Source: Collimonas antrihumi (lineage in GTDB: Bacteria > Pseudomonadota > Gammaproteobacteria > Burkholderiales > Burkholderiaceae_D). Taken from it: a DNA stretch of 64,000 nt. This document shows positions 1 to 8,634 of this stretch, piece after piece (the stretch's first letter is position 1; every line of letters begins with the position of its first letter). The DNA is taken from contig NZ_JAGQED010000006.1 in assembly GCF_018304965.1 (NCBI RefSeq), positions 1 to 64,000 on the forward strand. The letters are read 5' to 3'. The position numbers and the translations under genes are program-made. The notes under the pieces were generated by a model that searched no databases, was not told the origin of the DNA, and saw only the letters and a program-made list of their open reading frames with translations.

Positions 1-127
1 ACATCGTCGGCTTCTACAACAACGAACGTTTGCATTCAGTTCTGGGCAATCTGCCGCCCTCCGTCTACGAACGGAACATGGCAGCAAACAAACCTATCGT
101 CGTGTCCGAATTTACTTGACCACTACA
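1..127 (+). mobile_element. IS3-family insertion sequence, right end
   Basis: The segment holds the last codons of an IS3-type transposase and runs to about position 127, where the complement reads TGTAGTGGTCAAG, a plausible terminal inverted repeat with the TG...CA ends of this family. The sequence to the right belongs to a different, interrupted gene (123-194, minus strand). The left end and any target duplication lie outside the window, so subgroup and exact boundary are inferred. Confidence 0.6.
3..119 (+). CDS. IS3-family transposase OrfB, C-terminal end (partial)
   Basis: Only the last 38 codons are present; the gene enters from the left edge in frame 3. The residues include FYNNERLHSVLGNLPP followed by SVYE, the typical end of the IS3 OrfB DDE integrase core. 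That stretch (YN..R.H..L....P..YE) follows the catalytic glutamate, which is itself outside the window. The stop TGA at 117-119 overlaps the presumed terminal inverted repeat of the element, as is common in IS3 elements. The family call is secure from this motif; whether the copy is intact cannot be judged. Confidence 0.8.
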   Translation: MVGFYNNERLHSVLGNLPPSVYERNMAANKPIVVSEFT

Positions 128-194
128 GACTGATTATTGCCGATGCACCGGCAATGCCAATTCCCAGCAGGGTCTGTCGACGTGTGTTATTCAT
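123..194 (-). pseudogene. N-terminal signal-peptide fragment interrupted by the IS
   Basis: Reading leftwards from an ATG at 194 gives MNNTRRQTLLGIGIAGASAI and a few more residues, then a stop. It has twin arginines, a hydrophobic core and small residues, like a Tat or Sec export signal. The stop codon TAG at 123-125 lies in the terminal TGTAGTGG of the insertion sequence, so the reading frame was cut about 22 codons after its start. The rest of the gene would lie beyond the left edge or is lost. The protein cannot be identified from its signal peptide. It could also be a chance ORF, but the signal-peptide pattern is good. Confidence 0.5.
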
Positions 195-226
195 TGGGTG
201 AGGTGGTTGAAGTCGCTCATATATAA

Positions 227-292
227 GTAGGGTGCAGGTAGGGTGCAGGTAGGGTGCAGGTAGGGTGCAGGTAGGGTGCAGGTAGGGTGCAG
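227..292. repeat. 11-bp tandem array (GTAGGGTGCAG x 6)
   Basis: There are six perfect head-to-tail copies of GTAGGGTGCAG. A seventh unit starts at 293 and becomes the left arm (GTAGGGTGGGC) of the dispersed inverted-repeat element, so the array looks like slippage amplification of that element's end. It lies upstream of the truncated signal-peptide gene at 123-194. It is not a CRISPR: the copies are contiguous, with no spacers. Confidence 0.95.
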
Positions 293-376
293 GTAGGGTG
301 GGCAGGTTTTTTTGCCCACGCTGAATTCACTTCTCAGAAGATTGACGTTCCGCGTGGGCACAGGCGCCCACCCTAC
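293..376. repeat. Dispersed inverted-repeat element, copy 1 (REP/MITE-like)
   Basis: The element begins GTAGGGTGGGC and ends GCCCACCCTAC, and has internal inverted arms GCCCACGC / GCGTGGGC. Related copies occur at 35400-35493, 49953-50035, 55695-55726 and 63001-63120. It has no coding capacity. The rest of 377-552, up to the dienelactone hydrolase gene, shows no gene; promoter elements were not obvious. Confidence 0.85.
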
Positions 377-552
377 CCAGGTCCCACGCAACTCGTCGTC
401 CTGGTATCTGGTAGCATGTTATCCGGGCATTGACTTGTACCGATACAGAGGTTCGTCCCAGGTACAGATGAAACCAGATAATTTCTGCTGCCGCAAGCCC
501 GGCTTCCCCCCAAACACACCGATTTTTATTTCTCGCATAGAGAGGACCCATC

Positions 553-1251
553 ATGAGCGTTACCACCAAATGGATCGACATCAAGGCCGCCGACGGTGCC
601 TTCGGCGCTTACCTGGCCATCCCGCACACCGGTAAAGGCCCCGGTATCGTACTGATCCAGGAAATTTTCGGCGTCAACGAGCACATCCGTTCGGTCGCCG
701 AGCAATACGCTGCCGACGGCTACATGGTATTGGTGCCGGATTTGTTTTGGCGCAGCGGCCACCGCATCGAATTGACTTATGACGACGCCGGCTGGAAACA
801 AGCCTACGATCTGATGAAAGCTACCGACGTCACCAAGGCGCAATCGGATATCGCACTGACTGTTGCGGCCCTGAAGGCCCAGCCCGGGCTGGACGGCAAG
901 CTGGCCGCCATCGGTTATTGTTTCGGCGGCTTGCTTGCGTATCTCACGGCGGCCGACGGCCTGGTCGATGCGGCGATCGCGTATTACGGCGGCGGTATCC
1001 AGAATCAATTGCAGCGCGCCGACGACATCAAGGTGCCGCTGCTGATGCATTTCGGCGGTGCGGACAGCCATATTTCAATGGACGCCGTGCAGAGCATTGC
1101 CGAGCGCTTCGAAAACAATGAGGATGTCGAGGTCCACATCTATCCGGGTGCCGAACATGGTTTCAATTGTTCACACCGGTCCAGCTATAACCAGCGCGCC
1201 GCGGCAGAAGCACATGGCAACTCCCTGACTTTCCTGAGCGACAACTTGTAA
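553..1251 (+). CDS. Dienelactone hydrolase family protein
   Basis: This is a 232-aa alpha/beta hydrolase of the dienelactone hydrolase family. Characterised members open enol-lactones to maleylacetate in chloroaromatic degradation, but many homologues act on other esters or lactones. The catalytic triad falls at the same numbers as in the classical enzyme: Cys123 in GYCFGG, Asp171 in GGADSH and His202 in GAEHGF. Glu37 in QEIFG matches the conserved glutamate near the active site. Length is normal and there is no signal peptide, so it is cytoplasmic. AGAGAGGA lies upstream of the ATG. No other aromatic-degradation genes flank it, so the natural substrate is open. Confidence 0.9.
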   Translation: MSVTTKWIDIKAADGAFGAYLAIPHTGKGPGIVLIQEIFGVNEHIRSVAEQYAADGYMVLVPDLFWRSGHRIELTYDDAGWKQAYDLMKATDVTKAQSDIALTVAALKAQPGLDGKLAAIGYCFGGLLAYLTAADGLVDAAIAYYGGGIQNQLQRADDIKVPLLMHFGGADSHISMDAVQSIAERFENNEDVEVHIYPGAEHGFNCSHRSSYNQRAAAEAHGNSLTFLSDNL

Positions 1252-1287
1252 GGAATGACCGCTGGCGGCCTTTGCGGCTGCGAGTTT

Positions 1288-1494
1288 AAAAAGCGCTTCT
1301 CGGGGTAATGCCGTTCAGTTAAGACGCCAGAGATATCTCCGTCATGCGTCGTTCCCGCGAACGCGGGAATCCATTTTCATTGTTTCACTCGGTAATTTGG
1401 ATCTCCGCGTTCGCTGGGATGACGGAGCCGCCGTGGCGGCTGGCCACGTCATATCACTTAACTGAACGGCATTGGCTCCTCGGGGCGCTTTTTT
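1288..1494 (+). terminator. Rho-independent terminator of the hydrolase gene, split by a MITE
   Basis: AAAAAGCGC at 1288-1296 pairs with GCGCTTTTT at 1485-1493, followed by one more T. If the 169-bp element at 1306-1474 and one copy of its target duplication are removed, the two arms form a compact hairpin with a short loop and a T tract. The site lies about 40 bp after the stop codon. In the present sequence the loop is nearly 190 nt. The rest of 1252-1775 contains no gene. Confidence 0.65.
1306..1474. mobile_element. IS4-type MITE (169 bp) with target-site duplication
   Basis: Terminal inverted repeats are TAATGCCGTTCAGTTAAG (1306-1323) and its complement at 1457-1474, 17 of 18 matching. 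They resemble the ends of IS4 (TAATGCCGATCAGTTAAG from memory). The element is flanked by 11-bp direct repeats, GCTTCTCGGGG (1295-1305) and GCTCCTCGGGG (1475-1485), with one mismatch; IS4 elements make duplications of about this size. There is no transposase. Inside (1340-1425) is a second palindromic repeat, CGTCAT...TTCCCGCG..CGCGGGAATCC...GGATGACGG, related to 37725-37818. Confidence 0.8.
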
Positions 1495-1775
1495 CATGGT
1501 GCGGCGATTTTGCCTACATCACATTGGGAAAATTCCGATATCTATTCCAAATCGAATATCGGACCATACGAACCGGCCTGCCAGGCAAGTTCATAGAGAA
1601 ATCATGTCAGGGAAATCGGCGTTGACTGACCCCATTCAGTATTGTTACGCGCCAGTAGAGTGTTGTATGGCAATATTGTGTCAATGTGACCATAAAAAAT
1701 GTCGCGACGGACAAGTCGCCAGATGACGAACATCTCATGAGTCATATTTCATAGACAGATCTTGCGGAGTATAGC

Positions 1776-4700
1776 TTGGGTAAAATTTTGATCGTCGAGC
1801 ATCACTCAATCATCCCGCTGGCAATGCGGGCCTTCGCACGGTATATGCTGTGCGCGTTGGCGGTCTGCGCGTTTAGTCTGACTGCAATCACGGCTCAAGG
1901 CGCCGACCGTGAGGAAAAGCCCCTCACATTGTTGGGACGTTCCAACTTGGATCAACTTCATTTCAAATTGTCTGGGGACGATTGGGCGTGGCTGGGACGC
2001 AAGCGCGAACTCGTGCTCGGGACTGCTGCCCCCGATTTCCCGCCGTTTGATATCACTACCAGTGGCCGCGACTACGAAGGCATCACCGCAGACTACATGG
2101 CTATCCTGGGAAAAATAATGGGAGTCAAAGTCAGTGTGCTGCAGTATCCGACACGCGCGGCTGTGCTGAACGCTTTGGCCAATGGCCAGATTGATTTGCT
2201 GGGCACTGTAAACAATATCGACGCCAGTGATCGTCGCTTCGTCCTTTCTTCGTCGTATGCTCCCGATCGCCTGGCATTAGTCACTCGCATTGACGAACAA
2301 CGCGAGATCGGCACCGGCGCCGGCCTGCGCCTGGCGATGGCGGCCGACTATCGCTCACCTGACGCCAGCAAAAAATTATATCCCGACGCAAAATTGGAAG
2401 TCTACGCTAGCAATCAAGCCGCGATGGCGAGCGTGGCATATGGCCAGGCAGACATGTTTCTCGGCGATGCCACCTCGGCAAATTATCTGATCACCACAAG
2501 TTATTTCAATCAACTTCATTTGGACACGGTGATTCCCGCTGGCGGCAGCGGCTTTGGTTTTGCCATGCGCAAAGAAGATCAACAGTTACTACGCGCGATT
2601 AACACGATGCTTGGCGCTATCCCGAAAGAAGAAAGCAGCACGATCGAGCGTCGCTGGAGTCTGGGCAGTGAAGCGTATTTGTCGAGTGCGACATTGGATT
2701 TGACCTCGCGTGAGCGGCGCTGGATAGACCAGCATCGCAAAATACGTGTATTGGTCGATGACCAATTTGCACCGCTGACCTTCTTTGAAAAAAATGGCAG
2801 GGTATTAGGTCTCACGGCGGATATCTTGCGGCTGATCAGGCTGCGTACCGGATTGGAATTCGAGGTTGTGCGCAGCAAATCGATCACCGGGTTGACGCAG
2901 CAATTGCTTGATGGGGATGCGGATTTGATCGCCACGCAGGGCATTAGTGAAGAACGCAGGGATAAAATCGACTTCACGCGTCCTTATTTTGTTAATCCAT
3001 TTGTCTTGGTGACGCGGATAGGTAAAGATGCGCCGCGCAGCCTTGACGATATGAATGGCCATACGCTGGCACTGTTGAAAGATCATCCGCCGTTACCGAT
3101 GTTGCGGCAAAAATACCCGGGGATTCGCCTGCTGTTTGTGGCAAATGCATTTGAAGCCTTGGATAAGTTGAAACAGGGTAAGGCTGACGGCGCCATTTTT
3201 ATTCATGCCGGCGCCAATTTTTTCATTGGCCGTTATTTCAAAGATGATCTGCGGGTTGCCACTGCGGTGGGGGATGAGCCGTCGCGCATTGCTTTTGGCG
3301 TGCGTTACAAGACACCGGAATTACGCACGATTCTCGATAAAGCATTATTAACCATCTCACCAGAAGAATTAACCACAATGGCAAGCCGGTGGCACAGCAA
3401 TGACGCGGTCCCGACAGGCACGTGGAACAACTACCGTGGTTACATCTACCAAATCATCGGCGGCGCCGCATTGCTGGCGATGGGTTTGTTGGCATGGATA
3501 TTCTATTTGCGCCGCCAGATAACCCGGCGCAAGCTCGCCCAGCTCACCTTGAGCGATCAATTGGAATTCGTGCGCGCCATGATTGACGGCACCCCTCATC
3601 CTATTTACGTATTTGATATTCATGGCCGGATGCTCCAATGCAATCGCGCTTATCTGAGTTTCTTTGATGTCGAACCTGAGCAGGTGTTGGGGAAGAATCT
3701 GCGAGACTTATCGTATATTCCCAATGCAAATGCCGACAAATACCGGCTTGTCTATCAGGAAATGCTGCGAACCGGCACCCCGTATTTCGAGGAGATCGAG
3801 GTCCCCGCACGCGGCAGCGTGTTCCGCATTTATCGCTGGCTGTTTCCTTACAAGGATTCGCAGGGAAATACGGTGGGCGTCATCGGCGGTTGGATAGACA
3901 TCACTGAACGAGACCATCTGATGCAGGAACTGGTGAGTGCGAAGATCCAGGCTGACGAAGCCAGTCTTGCCAAGAGCACCTTCCTGGCCACCATGAGTCA
4001 CGAAATCCGCACCCCTATGAACGCCATTATCGGTATGCTCGAACTCTCGCTCAAGTATGCCGATCAAGGACGTTTGGAGCGTTCATCAATTGAGGTAGCC
4101 TATAACTCGGCCAATTCATTGCTAGGGCTGATCGGCGATATCCTGGATATCGCCAAGATAGAGTCCGGCAAGCTCGATCTATTTCCGCAACGCGCTAATC
4201 TGCGTGAACTGATTGAATCGGTGGTGCGCGTGTTTGATGGCGTGGCGCGGCAAAAGGGCTTGATCCTGCGGCTGCAGATCGATTCGCGGATCCAGGGCGA
4301 TGTCTTGATCGATCCGCAACGCTTTACGCAGATCGCTTTTAATTTGATCGGCAATGCGATCAAATTTACCGGCCAGGGATCGATCCAGGTTCGCCTGGAC
4401 GGCGAAATCAAGGGAGCGGATCGTCTCCAGATCCGCCTGAGCGTGGAAGATACCGGAATTGGCATCAGCGCAGAAGATCAGGAAAAGCTGTTCTTGCCGT
4501 TTTCCCAGGTCGGGGCAACAAAAAGCCAGGCAAATTCAGGTACCGGACTGGGGCTGGTGATCAGTCGTAAGCTGATTGAAATGATGGGTGGGCAATTGCA
4601 GCTCTCCAGCGAACCGGGATTGGGAACCTTGATTATGGTGACCGTATCCGTGTTGAAGCTGGAACCCGTAGCCGCGCCAGTCCATCCGGCGATTGCGGGA

Positions 4701-5513
4701 TCGGGGCCGGCGCAGCCCGCCGGCAGATTGAGCGTGCTGGTGGTCGATGATCACGTACCGAACCGCATGGTGATTACGCAGCAGCTGCAGTTCCTTGGTC
4801 ATGATGTGACCATCGCAGAGGAGGGCGAAGCGGCGTTGAAATTGTGGGCGCCGGCATTGTTCGATCTGGTTCTCACCGACTGCAACATGCCAGTGATTGA
4901 CGGCTATGAACTGGCCCGAGCCATTCGCAAAATCGAACAAGCACATCCGGATATCAGGAAATGCACGATTTTCGGCTTCACCGCCAACGCCCAGGCCGAA
5001 GAAATCGTCCGGTGCCGCGAGGCGGGCATGGACGATTGCCTGTTTAAACCGATCGGCTTGGAAACTCTCCGTAGTCGCCTGGAGGCATTAGAGACTATCC
5101 GCCTGCCGGTACCTACTGGCGGTAGCGGAAAAGTGTCACCGTTGCCGGCCGCAGAAGGAAGCGTGTTCGATGGCGCCGCGCTGGATAAGCTAACCGGGGG
5201 TAACGTGGCAATGACTGAAGACTTGTTGAGAGAGATGATTAAATCCAATCAACAGGATCTGATTCAATTAAATGCCCACGCAGAGGGAGAAAAATGGGCC
5301 GATGCGGCTGACGTCGCCCACAGGCTAAAAGGTGGAGCACGGATTGCAAAAGCAGATTCTCTCATCGCCGCATGTCTGGCATTGGAGACCGCATGCCGTG
5401 AACCGGTCAATATCACCCGGGCACGGGGGAGTGCAGAGATGGTTTATACAGAAATAGGCAAGCTCGAAGCCGCACTAAGCATCGAATTATCCAAACTGGG
5501 ATCGCTCCCATAA
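1776..5513 (+). CDS. BvgS/EvgS-type hybrid sensor histidine kinase
   Basis: A 1245-aa unorthodox sensor. Order: signal peptide or N-terminal membrane segment; two tandem periplasmic SBP_bac_3 (Venus flytrap) domains (about 57-290 and 320-540); transmembrane segment about 555-580; PAS domain about 590-710; HisKA with His742 in TMSHEIRTP; HATPase with N-box NLIGNAIKF and G-boxes DTGIGIS/GTGLGL (about 850-960); receiver with Asp1035 in LTDCNMP; and HPt with His1182 in AHRLKGG. This is the full BvgS phosphorelay. The start used is TTG with GGAG 6 bp upstream; an ATG at 1824 gives a cleaner signal peptide and is possible. No response regulator is adjacent, so the final acceptor is unknown. The double flytrap suggests sensing a small metabolite. 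Confidence 0.93.
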   Translation: MGKILIVEHHSIIPLAMRAFARYMLCALAVCAFSLTAITAQGADREEKPLTLLGRSNLDQLHFKLSGDDWAWLGRKRELVLGTAAPDFPPFDITTSGRDYEGITADYMAILGKIMGVKVSVLQYPTRAAVLNALANGQIDLLGTVNNIDASDRRFVLSSSYAPDRLALVTRIDEQREIGTGAGLRLAMAADYRSPDASKKLYPDAKLEVYASNQAAMASVAYGQADMFLGDATSANYLITTSYFNQLHLDTVIPAGGSGFGFAMRKEDQQLLRAINTMLGAIPKEESSTIERRWSLGSEAYLSSATLDLTSRERRWIDQHRKIRVLVDDQFAPLTFFEKNGRVLGLTADILRLIRLRTGLEFEVVRSKSITGLTQQLLDGDADLIATQGISEERRDKIDFTRPYFVNPFVLVTRIGKDAPRSLDDMNGHTLALLKDHPPLPMLRQKYPGIRLLFVANAFEALDKLKQGKADGAIFIHAGANFFIGRYFKDDLRVATAVGDEPSRIAFGVRYKTPELRTILDKALLTISPEELTTMASRWHSNDAVPTGTWNNYRGYIYQIIGGAALLAMGLLAWIFYLRRQITRRKLAQLTLSDQLEFVRAMIDGTPHPIYVFDIHGRMLQCNRAYLSFFDVEPEQVLGKNLRDLSYIPNANADKYRLVYQEMLRTGTPYFEEIEVPARGSVFRIYRWLFPYKDSQGNTVGVIGGWIDITERDHLMQELVSAKIQADEASLAKSTFLATMSHEIRTPMNAIIGMLELSLKYADQGRLERSSIEVAYNSANSLLGLIGDILDIAKIESGKLDLFPQRANLRELIESVVRVFDGVARQKGLILRLQIDSRIQGDVLIDPQRFTQIAFNLIGNAIKFTGQGSIQVRLDGEIKGADRLQIRLSVEDTGIGISAEDQEKLFLPFSQVGATKSQANSGTGLGLVISRKLIEMMGGQLQLSSEPGLGTLIMVTVSVLKLEPVAAPVHPAIAGSGPAQPAGRLSVLVVDDHVPNRMVITQQLQFLGHDVTIAEEGEAALKLWAPALFDLVLTDCNMPVIDGYELARAIRKIEQAHPDIRKCTIFGFTANAQAEEIVRCREAGMDDCLFKPIGLETLRSRLEALETIRLPVPTGGSGKVSPLPAAEGSVFDGAALDKLTGGNVAMTEDLLREMIKSNQQDLIQLNAHAEGEKWADAADVAHRLKGGARIAKADSLIAACLALETACREPVNITRARGSAEMVYTEIGKLEAALSIELSKLGSLP

Positions 5514-5647
5514 TTGCAATACAACGGGAAAAAGTCATCGCCTTTTCAGGACAGCCAGTCGTGCCATTGCCTGGGAAAATGGCAGTGCGGTTTGAATGAG
5601 CAGCGTCGTTGTTAACGCTGCTCCCCACGCTTTCCATGGTTTCACTA

Positions 5648-7519
5648 TCAAAGGAATCCGATCGATATCCAGGGAATGAAAGTTATTGCAATCAATCCCA
5701 ACAACAACATCCCGAGATACAGCCAGATGCGCTTCAATGCGACTTCCGGTTTCACTTCGCCGATGATACAGGCGGCGTAATAGCAAAGACCGAACGGCGG
5801 AGCAAAGACACCGAGGCCCATCGCCAGGATCACTACCATCGCATAGTGGATTTCATGAATGCCCAGCTGGCGCGCCACCGGGAACAGCAAAGGCCCGAAC
5901 AGCACGATGGCGGGAATCCCTTCCAGTACGCTACCCAGCGCGATAAAGGCAACGATGGATATCAGCAAGAAACCGGTAGCGCCGCCCGGAACGACGGACA
6001 TCATCGCCGCCAGGTCATGCGAAAAACCGGATTGGGTCAATGCCCAGCCCATCGCGCTGGCGGCGCCGACGATGAACAGAATCGCTCCCGATAGCGCCGC
6101 GGTCTGTACCAGAATCGGCAAGGCCATGTGCCACTTCAGGCTGCCGCGATAGATGATCAGTCCCACAACCAGCGAATAGGCGATGCCGATGGTCGACACC
6201 TCGGTCGCAGTCGCCACACCTTCCACCACTGCCGTGCGGATGACAAACGGCAGCAGCAGGGCAGGCAAGGCAATCGCGAATGTCTTCAGCACATGTTTGA
6301 GTGGCGCACGGCCGGTCTCTACATGATCCGGTCCGGCGCGCCACCAGGCGACAACGGCCAGCACGATCGCCATCACAATAGCGGGCAGGATGCCGGCGGT
6401 AAACAGTGCTGCGATCGAAATGCCGGTGACCGAGGCAATCGCGATCAGCACCAGCGACGGCGGGATGGTTTCGCTCATTGCGCCGGAAGCCGCCAAGAGC
6501 GAAATCAATTCGCTGTCCTGCATGCCGCGCTTGCGCATTTCGGGAAACAGCACTGGCGCGACTGCCGCCATATCTGCGGTTTTGGAACCGGAGATGCCGG
6601 ACACCAGCAGCATTGCGCCAAGCAGCACATATGACATGCCGCCGCGCACATGACCCACCAGCGCCGCCAGAAATTCAACCATGACGCGCGCCAGTCCGGT
6701 GGCATGCACCAGCTGGCCCAGCAGCACGAACATCGGCACCGCCAGCAGGATCAGGCTGCTCATGCCTTCATCCATGCGGCCGACAACGATCACGACCGGG
6801 GTTGAGGTGGTTGTCAGCAGATAGGCACAGGTGGCCGTGGCGAAAGCAAAGGCAATCGGCGCACCGGCCATCACTGCCGCGCCAAGCACGCCGATGAAGA
6901 AAATCGGCAAGGCGCTCTGACCCATCGCCGTCAGCATCGGCGCCGCCAGGTAACAGGTGCCGGCAACGATTGCCAGCAGCGCGGCGACACTGATGATGTC
7001 CCGCTTGTTGTGATGCATCAAACGCAGGCCGCAACTGGCAAAAGCGATCAGGAAGCCGACCGGCAACGCCAGCGCCCGCACCGTGCCGCTCCAGCCAAGG
7101 GCCGGCGTTTCGACGAAACCCTGGTCCTCGACGTAGTCGAAGCTCGGATGCAGCAGCATCGCCAGCAGGACGGCGGTAATGCCGACCGCCAGGGTTTCGG
7201 CCCATGCCTGCGCGCGCGGCGACAGCTTCGAGACAAAGAAAGTCAACCGCATATGGCATGAACGCTGTACCGCCAATGTGCTGCCCAGCATTGCCAGCCA
7301 CAGGAACAGGATGGATGCCAGTTCGTCGCTCCAGATCAGAGAGCTATGCAGCACCGAACGGGCGATGATACCGATGAACAGCAGCGCCACCTCGGCAACC
7401 AGCACGCCGGCAGTGACGATTTCGACCGATTTCTCCAGCCAATGCTGAACGTTATCCAACAGTTTCCCGGTCGGCCCGTTCAGCGGCATCGGCGGCGCCA
7501 CGCTATGCACCGCGCTCAC
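5648..7519 (-). CDS. TRAP transporter fused small/large permease (DctQM type)
   Basis: A 623-aa integral membrane protein. The first about 170 residues are the four-helix DctQ-like subunit (LFLWLAMLGSTLAVQRSCHM region). The remainder is the DctM-like large permease with many hydrophobic helices and the G(V/I)SGSKTADMAA motif. It imports carboxylate-like solutes using a sodium or proton gradient together with a periplasmic receptor. The chosen GTG start (7519) overlaps the TGA of the receptor gene in a GTGA junction, indicating translational coupling; a longer reading from 7555 lacks support. The fused DctQM form is a known variant. The substrate is not evident. Positions 5514-5647 contain no gene. 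Confidence 0.93.
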   Translation of the reverse strand: MSAVHSVAPPMPLNGPTGKLLDNVQHWLEKSVEIVTAGVLVAEVALLFIGIIARSVLHSSLIWSDELASILFLWLAMLGSTLAVQRSCHMRLTFFVSKLSPRAQAWAETLAVGITAVLLAMLLHPSFDYVEDQGFVETPALGWSGTVRALALPVGFLIAFASCGLRLMHHNKRDIISVAALLAIVAGTCYLAAPMLTAMGQSALPIFFIGVLGAAVMAGAPIAFAFATATCAYLLTTTSTPVVIVVGRMDEGMSSLILLAVPMFVLLGQLVHATGLARVMVEFLAALVGHVRGGMSYVLLGAMLLVSGISGSKTADMAAVAPVLFPEMRKRGMQDSELISLLAASGAMSETIPPSLVLIAIASVTGISIAALFTAGILPAIVMAIVLAVVAWWRAGPDHVETGRAPLKHVLKTFAIALPALLLPFVIRTAVVEGVATATEVSTIGIAYSLVVGLIIYRGSLKWHMALPILVQTAALSGAILFIVGAASAMGWALTQSGFSHDLAAMMSVVPGGATGFLLISIVAFIALGSVLEGIPAIVLFGPLLFPVARQLGIHEIHYAMVVILAMGLGVFAPPFGLCYYAACIIGEVKPEVALKRIWLYLGMLLLGLIAITFIPWISIGFL

Positions 7520-8568
7520 GACATTTTCCCTACGGTGGCCTCCAGCGCAGCCCACGGGGCAGCGCCGAATTTATCGCGCCATTCCTTGTAAAAGCCTGCG
7601 TCGGACAGCGCCTTGCGGAAAGATTCGCGATTGGCGGTGTCGAAAATGATGCCTCTCTTGGTCAACTGTTCTTTCAGCGTTCTGTTGAGCTGTTCGACGT
7701 CGCCGCGTTGTTCCATGCTGGCGCGGTCGAATTCACGCTGCACGATTTTCTTCAGGTCGTCCGGCAGGTTGGCGTAGGCGCGGCGATTTCCCAGAAGCCA
7801 GAACGGGTCCCAGATGTGATTGGTCTGGCTGATGTATTTCTGCACCTCATACAGTTTTCCGGACTCGATGGCGACCAGGCCGTTTTCCTGGCCATCGACC
7901 AGTTTGGTTTGCAGCGCGGTGTACAACTCGTTGAAGTTGATTGAGGTCGGATTCGCGCCCAGCGATTTGAACAGCGAAGTAAACATCGGCGATACCGGAA
8001 CGCGGATGCGGTAGCCCTGCAGATCGGCCGGCGTTTTGATCGGCTTGGTCGCCGACGAAATCTGGCGGAAGCTGTTGTCGCTTGCTTTCGATACCGAGAC
8101 GAAGCCGCTCTTGTCGATCTGCGCGCGGATCAGTTTGCCGAGCTCGCCATCGACGCTGCTCCATACCTGCTGATAATCGGAATAGGCAAAACCGACATTG
8201 GTGATCGCGGCAAGCGGCACCACCGTCGAAAGAACCGATCCGGCGATGTTGAGAAATTCGACGCCGCCTGAGCGGACCTGGGTCAACAGATCGGTATCGG
8301 AGCCTAACTGGCTGGCCGGGAAGAAACGGATATCGATACGCCCGGAAGTGGCTTCCCGAATGCGGTCGGTAGCTTGTTTCAGGCGGGCGTTGATCGGCTG
8401 GTCGAGCGACTGCCCGGTGGCCAGCTTGTAGTTGAATTCGGCAGCGCGCGCAGGGCGTGACCAGACCGTAAATAACGGCAATGTCGCAGCCGCAGTCAGT
8501 ATGGTGCGGCGTTTGGCGGAAGGCAGGGTAGACGATGAGTCGCCACCCGGCGGTTTAGCTTTGTTCAT
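7516..8568 (-). CDS. TRAP transporter periplasmic substrate receptor (DctP family)
   Basis: A 350-aa receptor. The N-terminus carries KRRTILTAAATLP and ends ARA-AEF, a Tat-like signal peptide with likely cleavage before AEF. The mature part has the DctP fold with the conserved pattern of ASQLGSDTDLL, the arginine-containing region GYRIRVP, and SINFNELYTALQTKLVDGQENGL, where the arginine usually binds a substrate carboxylate. It feeds the fused permease encoded immediately downstream (4-bp overlap). Neighbouring oxidoreductase genes across the LysR gene suggest a hydroxy- or sugar-acid substrate, which is inference only. Confidence 0.93.
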   Translation of the reverse strand: MNKAKPPGGDSSSTLPSAKRRTILTAAATLPLFTVWSRPARAAEFNYKLATGQSLDQPINARLKQATDRIREATSGRIDIRFFPASQLGSDTDLLTQVRSGGVEFLNIAGSVLSTVVPLAAITNVGFAYSDYQQVWSSVDGELGKLIRAQIDKSGFVSVSKASDNSFRQISSATKPIKTPADLQGYRIRVPVSPMFTSLFKSLGANPTSINFNELYTALQTKLVDGQENGLVAIESGKLYEVQKYISQTNHIWDPFWLLGNRRAYANLPDDLKKIVQREFDRASMEQRGDVEQLNRTLKEQLTKRGIIFDTANRESFRKALSDAGFYKEWRDKFGAAPWAALEATVGKMS

Positions 8569-8612
8569 GCTGTTGTCTCCAATTTTTTATAGTCCAAGAT
8601 CCGGCGCCCAAC

Positions 8613-8634
8613 GCTGATCCATCGATGGATCAGC
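8613..8634. promoter_or_regulatory. 22-bp perfect palindrome upstream of the TRAP receptor gene
   Basis: The sequence is self-complementary around the centre ATCGAT (core GATCCATCGATGGATC, extended by GCT/AGC). It starts 45 bp upstream of the receptor start codon, in the 263-bp gap between divergent TRAP and LysR genes. No T tract follows, so an operator is more likely than a terminator. It is not a typical T-N11-A LysR box. Confidence 0.55.

Noticed and set aside
227-292. Possible CRISPR array
   Set aside because: The units are 11 bp and contiguous, without spacers; no cas genes are in the window.
191-391. Repeat-rich 66-aa minus-strand ORF (PTCTLPAPYLH repeats)
   Set aside because: It is a translation of the 11-bp tandem array and the inverted-repeat element; 11 is not a multiple of three, so the pattern is an accident of the repeat.
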